Assembly: GCF_963966145.1 (NCBI RefSeq)
Contig: NC_091048.1
Coordinates: 16,058,001 to 16,122,000, forward strand
Direction of reading: 5' to 3'
Length of the DNA stretch: 64,000 nucleotides
Source of the DNA: Tenebrio molitor
Lineage: Eukaryota; Arthropoda; Insecta; Coleoptera; Tenebrionidae
Shown: piece by piece, positions 35,081 through 46,820 of the stretch
Layout of the letters: each line of letters begins with the position of its first letter
Numbering within the stretch: position 1 is the stretch's first letter
Program-made: the position numbers and the translations under genes
The notes under the pieces: generated by a model
What the model was told of the DNA's origin: nothing
The model's database searches: none
What the model saw: only the letters and a program-made list of their open reading frames with translations

Positions 35081-35338
35081 GCTATTTATGCACCAAGGGC
35101 GTTACAACGATGATTACGCCCGGAGAACGATGATTCCACCTCGAGGGCTTTAGCCCGAGAGATGGATATCGTTCGATGGGCGTAATCATTCGGTGACGCC
35201 GTGGTGCATACAAGATTTTATTTTTCACTATACGTGTTATACAAAAAAAAAAAAAACTGGCATCATTGCAATTATGAATTGATGAGGGCGTTATGAATTC
35301 CTAGGAGTTATCATGCAATTATACGAAAGTGAAAAATA
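35081..35338 (+). repeat. Palindromic GGGCGTAAT repeat, copy 1
   Basis: Begins TAGCTATTTATGCACCAAGG. An inner palindrome pairs GATTACGCCCGGAGAACGAT with ATCGTTCGATGGGCGTAATC around a GAGGGCTTTAGCCCGAG core. It ends near TATACGAAAGTGAAAAATAA. Copies lie at 37708-38037 (inverted) and 61972-62416. A fragment (TTGTATGCACCACGG) is at 13645. Confidence 0.82.
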
Positions 35339-35675
35339 AATTTATTTATTTTATTCATGATATAGTCTATGCTATAAGATGGTTTGTTTATTAAATTGTT
35401 CTTTTTTCATGACATTTTTGAATATCTTTAATAATGACAAATTAACAATCTCGTAATTTTACATGACTGGCACCAGGCTTTCCTATATTTCATACTTACA
35501 CGAAACTGAATATGTAACGAAAGTCTTGCCAACCCCTCCTTTAGTTCCTCGTCTGTCCGGTAGTACTTCCGTTTTTTTCTTTTTGGCGCGCTATTATGGC
35601 TGTACGGGGAATTTAATTTAAAATTTAAACTGTGTCACTACAAGCCAGATATATTGTTGAGGGTAGGCAACATCC

Positions 35676-36367
35676 TGAGTACCTGAGTTAAGCTGTGTAG
35701 TTGTGAGGCTTGGAGGGTTCCATCTCCTCATGTCATTCATGGACTGTATCGATGCAATAATAATAGGGAGTGGCTACAACGCGCTACTTGTGACTATTTA
35801 TGCAGATTACAGCATAGACAGGATGCTGAATGGTCATACCTATTCACGGACTATACACATTTTGACTAACCTAACATTGACAGCCATTTTTTTGGATGAG
35901 GTAGACTTGACTGCGGAGGAAAGAGCCGAAACTGAGAACAAGCTACGTGAGAGTGAGAGGTCTCTCATCTTGTTTGCAAAGGAAAATCGGACTTACCAAA
36001 GCCTAGGAGCTATATTCAAAACTGCATTGCACAAATTGGAAGATAATGGTCCCACATCAAAGCTGCGGGTCCAATATTTTCGCTTGTCTACTCTCGTAAA
36101 ACTATTTATGCAGGCAGATTGTGCGGGTGATTGGAACCTTAAAATGCTACCTTTTTTCATTCAGCTGGTCACTATTTCTACTTATATCTATCTGCAAGAT
36201 ATGATGGGTCTAGAACAGCAGGGAGATTTTACAATCCGCCGATTCGATAAGTTTGGGTCCGGCTTATGGTCAGACTTGACAATTGAGCAGAAGCTGATGC
36301 GGTCTATGAAAAGCTACGGTGGATTGATACAGGGGCGTGGAACCTCCAATACTGTGCTCGCACAGTA
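35676..36367 (+). pseudogene. C-terminal fragment of a TE-borne protein of unknown function
   Basis: The open frame starts after a stop near 35673 and gives VPELSCVVVRLGGFHLLMSF and about 230 residues in all. The motifs RLGGFHLLMSFMDCI, MLNGHTYSRTIH and IRRFDKFGSGLWSDLTIEQK, then LMRSMKSYGGLIQGRG, belong to a large repeated invertebrate protein family that I recognise from mobile DNA but cannot name securely. Full-length relatives are several times longer, and the N-terminal portion is missing here. The terminal TAG at 36366-36368 probably replaces a Trp codon, since the same frame continues with family-like sequence (VGMGFMVNICED) to a possible donor near 36434. The downstream 400 bp recur inverted at 29806-30182. 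A host-gene alternative seems unlikely. Confidence 0.6.
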
Positions 36368-36407
36368 GACCGTAGGAATGGGGTTCATGGTAAACATATG
36401 CGAGGAC

Positions 36408-36806
36408 AGGTGCCCGTCAGAGCTCAAATTAAAGGTAAATAAATAGTTATACCTCGAGTTCATTATTTGTCTCATGGGAAGAGTATTTTTGACGATATTT
36501 AACAAAAGAAAACAAAAGAGACCTAAACAAAACTTTTTCACTTCTCGGAAAAAATACCCAATTTTTGAAGAGCTGTATCTCGGAAAGTGCTGGATCCACA
36601 GAGCTCACTTAGACCTCAAATTGTAGTGAATTTAGTCTAGTTTAAAAAAGGTAAGTTCAACTTTTTCTATGAGACTCATAGTTCAGGAGCTGTTTTTTGG
36701 CTAACACGCAGCGCGCAAAAGTCTTTCGACGTTGCAAATTTGGTTTTTTACTCTTGGCTGAGGTCCAAACAACATATTAAAAAATTAGAACTACATGACC
36801 TTTTGC
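36408..36806 (+). repeat. TE 3' region, inverted copy at 29806-30182
   Basis: Directly follows the ORF at 35676-36367 and matches 29806-30182 in reverse complement. The MITE at 36811-37256 interrupts or terminates it at a TA immediately after CATGACCTTTTGCA. Confidence 0.75.
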
Positions 36807-36810
36807 ATAC

Positions 36811-37256
36811 AGGGTTATTGACGAGAGGGGTATTCTGAATTTCTTTTTGCCGCAACCCATTATACACATTGCAACAATATTCTGTCTCTTTGATGTTAAA
36901 GTAAAAAATCTTTGTCAATTCGAAAAGTTTGTTTTTATAATAACGACGAAATTTTTTTTACAATGCTCCTCATTTATGGAGAGTGTGGAAAGAATTCTAT
37001 CGCCTCTGCGGACGTTTACAAGCCGATGGTAGACACTTCGAACACCTTTCACATTAACTTAATTCGTTAATTTATTTGTTGAATTTTGATTAAATACAGG
37101 TTATCTGCCAATCTGACATTTCTGTCAAATATATCCAACTTACTTTGATTTATAATTTAAAAGAAATAACACATTTGATTTAGTAGTTACTGCCTTTGGT
37201 ATTGTTTGTTGCGGCAAAATAAAAATTCAGAAGTACCCCTCTCGTGAATAACCCTG
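36811..37256. repeat. MITE, CAGGGTTATTCACGAGAGGG family, copy 2
   Basis: The 446-bp element is flanked by TA. The left end is CAGGGTTATTGACGAGAGGG and the right end, inverted, is CAGGGTTATTCACGAGAGGG. Internal blocks such as CTCCTCATTTATGGAGAGTG are shared with copy 1 at 34199-34695. Confidence 0.87.
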
Positions 37257-37289
37257 TATAAGCCGTTCACGTTTCTTTTAAACACGCAG

Positions 37290-37505
37290 GTGGCCACGAT
37301 ATTTTTTTGTTAGATGGGCGTCAGGTCCTGTCATATGACGTTTCGTTATTAAATATTCGTCTTGTTGTCAATCCCCTAATTGATTTAGTGCAATTCAATT
37401 ATAACCTAAAATAGATTTATCATGCCAAATCACAATATTGCAAACTAAAATGTCAGATTTTCATAGACAGTCCGAATTTGAAACAATCGTGAACGGATAA
37501 TAAAC
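37290..37505. repeat. Dispersed repeat, inverted copy of 7257-7410
   Basis: GCGTCAGGTCCTGTCATATG, then ACGTTTCG, then ATATTCGTCTTGTTGTCAAT match 7257-7345 in reverse complement. ACAATCGTGAACGGATAATA at 37485 is a further match. Confidence 0.55.
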
Positions 37506-37707
37506 TAGGCAAAAATGAATAGGGAATTTTTCCTTTTTTGAATTTTTTATAAATACCGTTTAAAATTTGTAATGAAATGTGTTAAAAATATATTAATATA
37601 CACATTAAATGTAATGTTTCAAGTACTTGTAACATTTTAAATTTATCTTGTGTTTAAGAATACGTGGGAGGATTGGGGCAATTATTTTGCTTTCCAAGAA
37701 AAATTCA

Positions 37708-38037
37708 TTTATTTTTCACTTTAGTATAATTGCATGATAACTCCTAGGATACGAAATACGTAAACATGTACATTACAACCGGGGAATAAAACAGGGCGTA
37801 ATAAGAATAAACGGGCGTAAGGAATTCATAACGCCCTTATCAATTCATAATTGCAAAGATGCTAATTTTTTTTTTTTAAAGAACAGGTATAGTGAAAAAT
37901 AAAATCTTGTATGCACCACGGCGTCACCGAATGATTACGCCCATCGAACGATATTCATCTCTCGGGCTAAAGCCCTCGAGCTGGATTCATCGTTCTCCGG
38001 GCGTAATCATCCTTGTAACGCCCTTGGTGCATAAATA
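37708..38037 (-). repeat. Palindromic GGGCGTAAT repeat, copy 2 (inverted)
   Basis: Reverse complement of the copies at 35081 and 61972: starts TTATTTTTCACTTTAGTATA and ends GTGCATAAATAGCTA. It keeps the inner palindrome and has the extra block ACAGGGCGTAATAAGAATAA that is expanded in copy 3. Confidence 0.82.
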
Positions 38038-38083
38038 GCTATTTTGCCTAGTTTATATTGACTGGACTAATCGTGCTTGATTA

Positions 38084-38358
38084 CTTTTTTATTTAATTTT
38101 TACCTTTAAAAAAAAATTATTACACAGTCTAGGACTGGTTTTACAAATCTATGAGGGGCATGATGACCAACTCAATAGACCGGGACCAATGGCTTAACGT
38201 GACTTCCGAATCACGAGACAGAATATAGCCTTTTTTTTTATTATTTTAAATTTCGCCCTGGGTCGGAATCGAACCCGCGACCCTCGCGTCCCTGAACCGA
38301 AACGGACTCCCTTAGGCTATATTCTGCTTTATTGCTTTTTTATTTAATTTTTACCTTT
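38084..38358 (-). mobile_element. tRNA-derived SINE with 24-bp target duplication
   Basis: An exact 24-bp direct repeat (CTTTTTTATTTAATTTTTAC then CTTT) at 38084-38107 and 38335-38358 bounds a 227-bp insert. On the minus strand the head contains an A-box-like TAGCCTAAGGG and an exact B-box GGTTCGATTCC, then a body and a short AATAATTTTTTTTT-type tail. The tRNA-like part has no acceptor stem, so this is not a functional tRNA. CAGAATATAGCC and its complement also bracket the head as a 12-bp inverted repeat. Confidence 0.72.
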
Positions 38359-39949
38359 TTATTATTATGACATTTTTAAGAATGATTTTTGTCGTTTTGC
38401 CAAGCTTAAAAATCCAAAGTATAATTGATTAGTTTTTGTCCTTTTATTATTGTCTTTCCTTTTTGCATATAATTGAATCGTATCATTTCTGTGTTTTATT
38501 TTTTTTTTAAATAAACTACAAACCAGGGAACTCTGAACAATCTAAACTGCTAAACTACATGGTTTTGTGAGGACCAAAACTTCTGATGGAAATTATGTGG
38601 TTGTATAAATGTGTATGAAAGTGGAGTGCATCATGAACGTGAACAGTCTTGTGATGTCCAAATAGACGTTCGTGGTTTACCCATTTCAACTAGAGAGCTT
38701 TATCAAGCTGGACAAATTATTCATGAGATCACTGTTTAAACAAGTACCTGTTTTAGAGATGTGAAACATTAATAACGTTACATATTCATTGTTGACAGGT
38801 GAGGATAACCTTTGTCGTTAGGTTTAATTAGTTGTATTAAATGCATAGCACGCGGCCTTAAAAGAAATCTGTGTGGGTACGTTTGCAAAGTTGTGCCAAG
38901 CCGAATCCCTTGAAGGAAATTGTCTTGGCGAAGATAATCAAAGTTTTCTTTAAGTTTAACACAATAGATATGCCAGTGTAGATGGCCTAAACCCCAAGTC
39001 TGAAATTCTGTGTTAAGTCGGTCTGCACTGAATGTAAAACTCCGGGATTTATGCCGGTCCGAACGATGCCAAGAATATTGATTTAAAAAGATACACGTTA
39101 CTTGAAGACTTATGCAAAGTCGTATTTTGCATATTTCCTTTGAAGTTGCTCTTGTATTCCGCGACCGTCGATAACTAAAAATTTGCATGTCTTTGTATTG
39201 TTAATAATTTAACAATGGATGTGAAAATAAATTTACACAAAAAATTTTCGTGGTGATGGAGCAATTTAATTTTCCTTCATTTCCACAATTCTGCAACAAA
39301 GAATACGTTTTTTATGTCTCGATAAGATTTCGTTTTAATCTTAATTCTCCAGCAAATTAAACATCTATGTCTTCCAACTTAAATGGATTTTGTAATAAGA
39401 TTACGAAGAGGAAATTCATATTTTAAAAGCTTTTTTTTCGTAAAACTCGTTATGCAACATGACAAGATTCATTTTTCTTCAACTTTTCGCTGTCAAATTG
39501 AGAAAATGGAAAATATCTACAATCAAATTAATTAAGAAGAAATTATATTACGCCCAAAATTCTCTCCAACTCGATTATTTTAACAGCGTTTGAGATTAGC
39601 GATTCCTGCAGTTAAGAAATGCATCGGATATAGAAAATTACGACTCAACACTAAACCGGAAACTCGATTTTGTTCGACATAATATCTAGATTAAAGTTTA
39701 TTCTGTAGGTACCACTATAATCGACTATAAAAGACGTGATAGTAATTTTGTGACATGATTCGAGAACTTCAAAGTTCTTGATTTTTAAATCTTATTGTCG
39801 AATTTCAAGATCCGTATTTGTTATTTTGCTAGTGTTTTTTGCGTTTTAAATATAAGATGATTTATGAGGAATAATGAGCACGACGGAATTGAAAATGCAA
39901 CCCACAATACATTAGGAACATAAAGCTGGATATGGACGTGGTAAATATA
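38359..39949. other. Non-coding DNA with one unassigned 136-codon ORF
   Basis: A minus-strand ORF at 38778-39188 (136 codons, MQIFSYRRSRNTRATSKEIC at its start) is long for this AT-rich background and is rich in Arg, His and Leu. I recognise no domain, signal peptide or membrane segment in it. It could be a TE remnant or chance. The rest holds no clear feature. Confidence 0.35.
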
Positions 39950-40126
39950 ACGGGTGTTTTTTTAAATTTGGCGTCGAAGTAGGCGTTGAACTGTCGATTG
40001 TGAACGCACTCTACAGGTTACGGATCACTGATCAGCTGTTTAAATCTTACTCTTTAACACAAGTGGTGCGCTCTCAATCGACTCTCCAACGCCTACTTCG
40101 ACGCCAAATTAAAAAAAAACACCCTT
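39950..40126. repeat. MITE, GGGTGTTTTTT family, second copy
   Basis: The 177-bp element is flanked by TA. The ends are ACGGGTGTTTTTTTAAATTT and, inverted, AAGGGTGTTTTTTTTTAATT, then TGGCGTCGAAGT on both. It is in the opposite orientation to 19495-19678. Confidence 0.85.
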
Positions 40127-40376
40127 TACAGCTTTACATTGTGCATTGCATTTTCAATTCCGTCGTGCTAATTATTTCTCCTGAAATACTCTGTATAGAT
40201 TGTAATATCGGAAATTTAAATTATTTAGTAAAGCCTGTGAAATCAACCTTGAGTACACACTTCATTGTTTTTAAATGTTGGGTGTTTATTTCAACTATTG
40301 TGTTTGTATATTGTTTATAATAACATAACAACTCAATGAGCCGTCGGGCTCATTATTACTCGCAAATCACTTTATA

Positions 40377-40593
40377 CACTGCGCCGCAAAATTTGCGCAT
40401 TCTGTGTAAAAACTTAAAAAAAAGCCTTAAACTTTAAATGATGCATTATGAAAAGTGGTTTTCTAATGAGTATCGGATATAAACTTTAAGATAATGGGAA
40501 TGAACATTTTTGGTTTCCAAATGGCAGTGAAAAATTTTCTAAAAAGAAATACGATTAATTTTCTAAATTATGCGTTAATTTTGCGGCGCAGTG
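40377..40593. repeat. MITE, CACTGCGCCGCAAAATT TIR, copy 1
   Basis: The 217-bp element is flanked by TA. The left end CACTGCGCCGCAAAATTTGC is mirrored at the right end (inverted CACTGCGCCGCAAAATTAAC). Copy 2 at 58026-58244 shares AAATGATGCATTATGAAAAG and nearly all other blocks. The ends resemble the Tc1 TIR at 7532 (CACTGCTCCCAGAAATTAAC). Confidence 0.88.
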
Positions 40594-40597
40594 TATA

Positions 40598-41657
40598 TAC
40601 CGGGTGTCCCAACGGTTTGCCAAAGTATATTTACTAAGTTAATATATGTTCTTTGAAAAATGTTATTATTTCATGTTATACATACAAGTTATGAGCACGG
40701 TTTAAAAATATTTTAGATTATACAGGGTGTTGGGTGTATCGGTGGCAACACAAACTTATATTTTTTTAAATGGAACACCCAGTATTTTTTTGCGTTTTTG
40801 GAAAGCTCTCGTCAAAACAAAGAGGAAGATATCGTGGTATATCTTATGGGATAATCATCAATTGAAACGAAAGAGTGAGTGAAAGTGTTTTTGTGCGGTA
40901 AAAACTTTGCAGTTTTTTGAAGAAAGAACGATCGCTATTATAATATGAGTACTTACTCTTTTTCATTCGAGTATTTTAATCAAGTAATTCTTTTTTCGTG
41001 CTTCGTTATCAATGTGTAAACACATGAGCGGGTATGAATTTTAAGGTTCAAATTACATATATTTGATTTAACTGTTTTGAAGAATTTGCGAAAAAAATGA
41101 TAAATAAAAAAATGCTTATTTTAACGAGCCCAATTGGTGGTTAAATTTATTACCTGGACTTCCATCACACCCGGTATAGTAGTAGACGAGTGCGGAAATT
41201 TCATGAGCAAAAAAAGTACGCTTGATGCATGAGTTTCATACAATATTTTTTATCTTCAAACGATCGAAAATTGCGCCTTTGTGTATCTCCATAGAAACGG
41301 TTAAAGTGGCATTTTTGGTGAGCGGAGTAGAAATAGAAGTCCTAGGAGTAGAAGTGTCCACAAGCGGTTCGACCGAGTCAAATGTAACGTCATTGAATTT
41401 ATTTTTATCTCGAAAGGAAGAGATTTTTATTAGATTTTTTTTTTTGTGTATGAGCTCTACTCATCCTCACCTATTACCAGTCTTTTTCTGTACTAGCATT
41501 TAAAAAATACCCTGTATAATCTACTATTTACGACTGCCTGTAATTGCAAAAACAATCAGTATTAAAACATAAACCTAAAACTTGACGTTTCTAAAGCCAA
41601 GACCACGAGACAACTTCAATTGTTTTCATTCTCATGATTCGACTATTTTCATTTAAG
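40598..41657. other. Isolated transposon ends, no complete element
   Basis: CCGGGTGTCCCAACGG at 40600 and an inverted CCGGGTGTGATGG near 41160-41174 share only about 8 bp. CAGGGTGTTGGGTGTATCGG starts at 40725. An inverted CAGGGTATTTTTTAAATGCT, then AGTACAG, near 41485-41513 is an end related to the 16376 MITE. The 93-codon ORF at 41222-41503 overlaps this end and shows no domain. Confidence 0.45.
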
Positions 41658-41659
41658 TA

Positions 41660-42472
41660 CCGTCAGATCGAAAAAAAAATTTTCAGTTGACAATTCATTA
41701 AGATTTCAATTATCAGATGTCAGTCTTAAAAGTTAGGTTAGTGATTTTGAGAACGTTGAAATCTGGATTTTCATAAAGGAGTGAATTATGTGTGACCTGT
41801 CGGTTGTAAAATAATTTCCTTAGCTAGTGCAATGAAACAACGAGATTTAAAACTCCCGCACCTTTATTCAACGTCAACGGTGAGCACGCGCACGCCGCTT
41901 TTTTATAAATCGATCCAAGGATCATCGATCAATATTATCCAGAGAGGTTGTTGTGGGGCTCTTATTGTCAAGGGGTAATTTCATGCACAACAGACACACG
42001 ATAGGGAAAAAAGTGCAAATCTTTTTTAAGGATAAACTGAACTGTACCAAATCTATGCAATTCTTTGTTCAACCTCTTCAATATTTTCAGCTGATCTTTT
42101 TGTCGGTCGTCTACTGCCTTTTTTGCGCAGAACACTACCTGTTTCCAAAAACATGTTTACGCATTTGTAGACTTTCTGGGAAAGTTGTTGGTAAGTGCCT
42201 TAAAAGTTCAGACTTTTGTTGATTTTCTTCAAATATTCGAGGTGTCGAATAGGTCATTCGTCGTTCTCAAGCTTTTCTCCATTGCTGAAGAAACATTGCA
42301 CAATGAAAATTTGTTGCTCCAAAGTGAACATATTGTAATAGCAAATTTTAATATTCAATAATTAATAATCACAATTACCATTGTAATGACATTTGAATTA
42401 AATTTTTACTTGTTGCCAATTGAAGCGTATTAATCACGGTCTTCTCGATTTTTTTAATTTTCGATCGCACGG
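41660..42472. repeat. CCGTGCGATCG-family element, full length
   Basis: The 813-bp element is flanked by TA. The left end CCGTCAGATCGAAAAAAAAA and the inverted right end CCGTGCGATCGAAAATTAAA match. It shares most of its interior with the truncated copy at 12458-13115. The 89-codon ORF at 41953-42222 has no recognised domain. The family also includes 24179-24541. Confidence 0.72.
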
Positions 42473-43144
42473 TATTTGCATAACGCCGGAGCGAAATAAT
42501 AATAAAACTTTTTACTCTTTCCCACTATTACCATAGATTGATATTTTACGCACTGGAACTATAAAAAATAGTACAGGTTATTTACAGTAAAAAAAAAAAA
42601 AAACTAATAAAACCCGCGCCTAAAAACTAAAAAGCATTTTCGAACGCTGTAGAATTTGCAAAAGTATGCAACAGTAGAACACACAGATGTTACAGTTTCA
42701 GTAAAAAGATAACCAATTTCACAATGACAACAGTTATCTATCTAAGGTATGCGGGAAGAGAAACTTTGGTTGCCTGTGTGGTAAAGTGTAAAGGTAAAAT
42801 GACAATAAAATGCTTGTACTTTTATCGTAATTTCCTGGGATCAAAGTCGCAATAGTCACATTTGCCGTAATGTTGATGTCCACGGAAATACCTTCTACGT
42901 CGGAATAACTGATTTTTGCAATGGTGACTTTAACTGACAGAAATAAAAATGTCTTCAGTCTACTATACTTTGGTTTGTGTTACATTATTATATCTCATTT
43001 ATTAATTATTTTTAAACATAATTTTATTTCTTTAAGTAGGCAAGAAATGTGAGATTTTGATCCTCTTTGAGAGTGTAAAGACATCCGTTGATTATTTACT
43101 ATACCAACACTATACTACATCATTATTTCACCAAATGTAATATA
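42473..43144. other. Non-coding DNA
   Basis: No ORF with features and no TIR pair. Contains an A-run of 14 at about 42591-42604. Confidence 0.45.
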
Positions 43145-43471
43145 CAGTGCGTTCGTAAAGTTCGGAATAAATTCGATAAAACTGTAAGTATTAATTTCTG
43201 AGAAAAATCCTCGAGAAGGTTAACTTTGTTTTTAAAAAGTGCATATTCCTCAGTACCTTACTTATGTAAAACGTTTCATCTCCTAATTATGACGTCACCA
43301 AATTTTTTTTAATGACAACCCCCACTTTTTTCTTCTCTTTCTAACGGACCTTCGTACTACAAAAGATGAGTGAGATGAAAATCGGTCAACATAAGTAAAG
43401 TACTGAAGAATATGCACTTTTTAAAAACATAGTTTTATCGAATTTAATTCGAACTTTATTTAAAGTAAATA
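43145..43471. repeat. Inverted-repeat element with imperfect ~100-bp arms
   Basis: Blocks of the left half (AAAAGTGCATATTCCTCAGT, CTTACTTATG, TTTCATCTC) recur inverted in the right half (GAGATGAAA, CATAAGTAAAG, AATATGCACTTTTT). The outer ends (TTCGATAAAACT and AGTTTTATCGAA) also pair. Non-coding. Confidence 0.68.
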
Positions 43472-43987
43472 CATGAACAATAATCATACAATAAATACAG
43501 CGTGTCCCAGAATTAGCGCCATACCCTTGTATGACAGATACAGGAGCGTTAAAGAAACTCAAATTTGTAAAAAATCCTACGAGCAAATTATTTATAATTT
43601 TTTACACAGACAACTTTTTTCTACCACAGACACAAACAATTTATTATTTGTTCTGTTTGCATTCACTAGTTAATTTTCTTTATCACATGTAAAAAAATAA
43701 TGGAGCAGGCAATTTTTTTTTAATAGCTGGGATATGTTTTATAGACATTTTTTGTTATATTTATTTCACTTAATTTGTACCAGTTCAGCAATTTAATTTT
43801 ATTTTATTGTCTATGATTTGAATTTTCGATTTGGAGGAATCCCTCTTCAGCAGACCAGGGAGATTTTCATGATCATTTGCGTATTACATATACATATTAA
43901 TAAATAATTTAACGTCATTCCCACAGATGTTAAAGTAATCACTTTGCAGTTAATTATTAAGTGGAGATTATGCTTGGCAATAACATA

Positions 43988-45097
43988 CAGGTGTTCCAGA
44001 GTTGCGTAAAAGCTCCATAACTTGTTTGTTATTATAGTTATCAACTTTTTGATTTTTTTAGATGAAAGTTGCGTTTCTATTGCACATTCGGAGAATATTG
44101 CGGTATATGTATAGGTGTCCCAATATTGTAAAAACACTAAAGTTATGTTTTTTAAAATAGAACCTACTCAGTTTGATTTCATTTTTGGATTCTATGCTAT
44201 ATTATGAATCAAATTTATAGAGGTCGTTTTTACTTATCTGCCATAGTTTTTGATCTGTGGCGCTTTTTTACAAGAATTTCGAATTGCAGGGGTCTGTTCA
44301 AAAGTTCGTACCTTGCAAATTGTTGCACATAAATTAAAATGATTGACGCTGTTTGATTCCTGAAAGTTTGCCGCATGTGTTTACTCAATAACGTGCTTAG
44401 TCGCATATGCCTCTTTCGATTTTTTAAATATAACAAACTAAAAATGTCAAAAACTCATTTTTTTCAAATGGTACCGTATATTTATTATTGCAATGGTATT
44501 TTCCAATGGTATAGGATTTGTATAGTCAAATGTGAAAATCTAGGGTGCTATCCTAAAATCACTAGGTAAATTGGGAGCAACTTTTCCACTACAGACAAGA
44601 TTGTCAAAAAAGCTTTCGACCAGTGCAATAATAAATACGCAGTGCCATTTGAAAAAAAAATGAGTTTTTGATATTTTTAATTTGCTGTGTTTAAAAAATC
44701 GCAGTAGGCATATGCGACTGAGCAGGTTGTTGAGTAAACACTCAACAGATGCGCCAAACATTCAGGAATCAATTATTTTAATTTATGTGCAACGATTTGG
44801 AAGGTACGAATTTTCGAACGGACCCCTGATGTAATTCGAAATTCTGGTAAAAAAAGCGCCACAGATCAAAAACGATGGCAGATAAGTAAAAACGACCCCT
44901 ATAGATTTGATTAATAATTTAGGATAGAATCCAAAAATGAAATCAAACTGGGTAAGTTTTGTGTTCTTATAATATTGAGACACCCTGTATAGATACCGCA
45001 ATATTTTACGAATGTGCAGTAGAAGCGTAGCTATAATCTAAAAAAAGGTAAAGTTGATATCTTCACAAGTTATGGAGCTTTTTCTCTGGGACACCTG
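43988..45097. mobile_element. 1.1-kb foldback element, ~480-bp arms
   Basis: Flanked by TA. CAGGTGTTCCAGAGTTGCGT at the left end is mirrored at the right (inverted CAGGTGTCCCAGAGAAAAAG). Inverted homology continues through most of each half, for example GAGGTCGTTTTTACTTATCT versus its complement near 44880-44900, and GGGGTCTGTTCAAAAGTTCG versus CGAACGGACCCC. Only about 100-130 bp in the centre are unpaired. The several short ORFs are incidental. A transcript would fold into a very long hairpin. Confidence 0.85.
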
Positions 45098-46815
45098 TAT
45101 GTGTCAATTAAGGTTATACCACGTATTTTTTTGCGGTAAATATTTTTCATCATCAGAGTTTAATTTTAAAAAGCGTTATTTGATTTTTGTGCAGAGTGAT
45201 ACCACATTTTTTTGCAGGGTGATACCCAATTTTTTTCTCTCTTGCTTTTCACAACAAAAATAATGTCATGAAATATTATTATAGTTTGTAATTTCTGAAT
45301 ATTCTTTTTGAATTAACTACCATTAGCGTTTCTCAACCTTTTAGTCTTTGCGACCCAATTTTCAATCACAATTCTGATCGCCTCAGTGGGATAAGTAAAT
45401 TCTTATCCTACTGAGTGCGGTAATGAAACTCATTTATTTCACTGGCGAAAATCAATAGATAAAATTTATTTTTTTAATTTGAGGCAGTCTTAGATAAAAC
45501 TTTGTACATACGAGTAACACGTGGGCTAAAGCATATTACAGGAAACTCGTGTGTTACAGATGAACTTGGGCTCTCGTCATCTGCAATCTTCACACTCGAG
45601 TCCTGTAATATTGGTTTTATCCCACTAATTATGTAAATAACTATTACGCATCTTCTTTTGGTTTTTATGTATTTATTGTAATAAATCTAACCTGAATGTG
45701 TGCTTGTAAATTTCTTATCAATAGAAGGAATTTTGTAGAAGTACAAAACTTGCTGTCTTCTTAAAATCGCCCGTCATCACGTTAGATTTTACAATTTTGT
45801 TAGATGCAGATTTTCAGGAGGCGGACTTTTCGAGATAAATTAGCTACATATTATGTTTCATGGACACTCAACTCCTTGTTAGACGTTTTACTCTCCTGAT
45901 ACGATGTATTGTTATAAAATCTGTAAATATGTACCTACGTTGTGAAAATGACGCCTTAGGTAAGGTTCTCGCTAAGAGTTTGTAACATCCTCAGGTGTCC
46001 CGTTAGTTTGAAATAACTGGCGTCAAAGGCAAGTAAGTGTAACCCAGGGGATATTTCATGCAGTTGTTTCGGTAAACTGAGTATTAAGTCGAAATATTGT
46101 CGGAGAGAGACGGAAAGAAACTCCACAGTAAACTAGTCGTGACTGAAATGTCAAGCTCGGAGGACACTAATTATTCATGATACATGTTGGTGCATTTGTG
46201 CACTAAGACAAGACCTGAGTAATTGCTCCTGTGTTTATGCTTCATTTAAATATAGAAACATACGACCGGTTCACGTCTTTATAATGTTTAATGCTGATTA
46301 AATATTCAAATTTGCATTAAATGTTCTTGTGTCCCACTACACCTACATACGCAGAAAACATATAGGACACAAGTACATAAAGCATGTCGATGCCGTGGGT
46401 CTCTACATTTTTCTATTAATTTTGGAACGTCTTATAAGAAATATTCATTGTTTAAACAGAAGTGGAAGATACCCGTTCACAACATGTAAAAAATAAATAA
46501 TGTAACATCTTTATTTAAGCAACTTTTCAACAAAAAGGATCATATCTCTGTCAAATGCAGTTCCCTTCTTGATGTGATAAATTGATAAGTGCTTTTGGCG
46601 ATTGTTGAGGAATAAAAAGATGATTTCTTATTTCTTTAACGATTCTATTTAACAAAAACTACAAATCCACTCTTAGGAATTGTCAAATTCAGAAGGCGAG
46701 TTGGGTCGAACATTTTCCTTTTGACTCGTGTTCCTCTCTGGAGTGGAAGGTGGCGGCGCCAAGGATGAAAATTAAGAGTAACTAATTTTAAAGAAATAAC
46801 TTTTATTTATCCACG
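45098..46815. other. Non-coding DNA with palindromic patches
   Basis: GTTTCTCAACCTTTTAGTCT at about 45330 resembles an hAT-type end, unpaired. GTGGGATAAGTAAATTCTTA then TCCTACTGAG is a hairpin at about 45387-45416, and ACTCGTGTGTTACAGATGAA pairs partly within 45528-45610. No gene recognised up to the BEL element. Confidence 0.4.
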
Positions 46816-46820
46816 GCAAG

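Noticed and set aside
29806..36806. Maverick/Polinton with long terminal repeats
   Set aside because: No polymerase B, integrase, ATPase or capsid genes lie between; the inverted arms are two 3' fragments of one TE family.
38260..38325. tRNA gene with A-box and B-box
   Set aside because: No acceptor stem; the piece lies within an insertion with a 24-bp target duplication.
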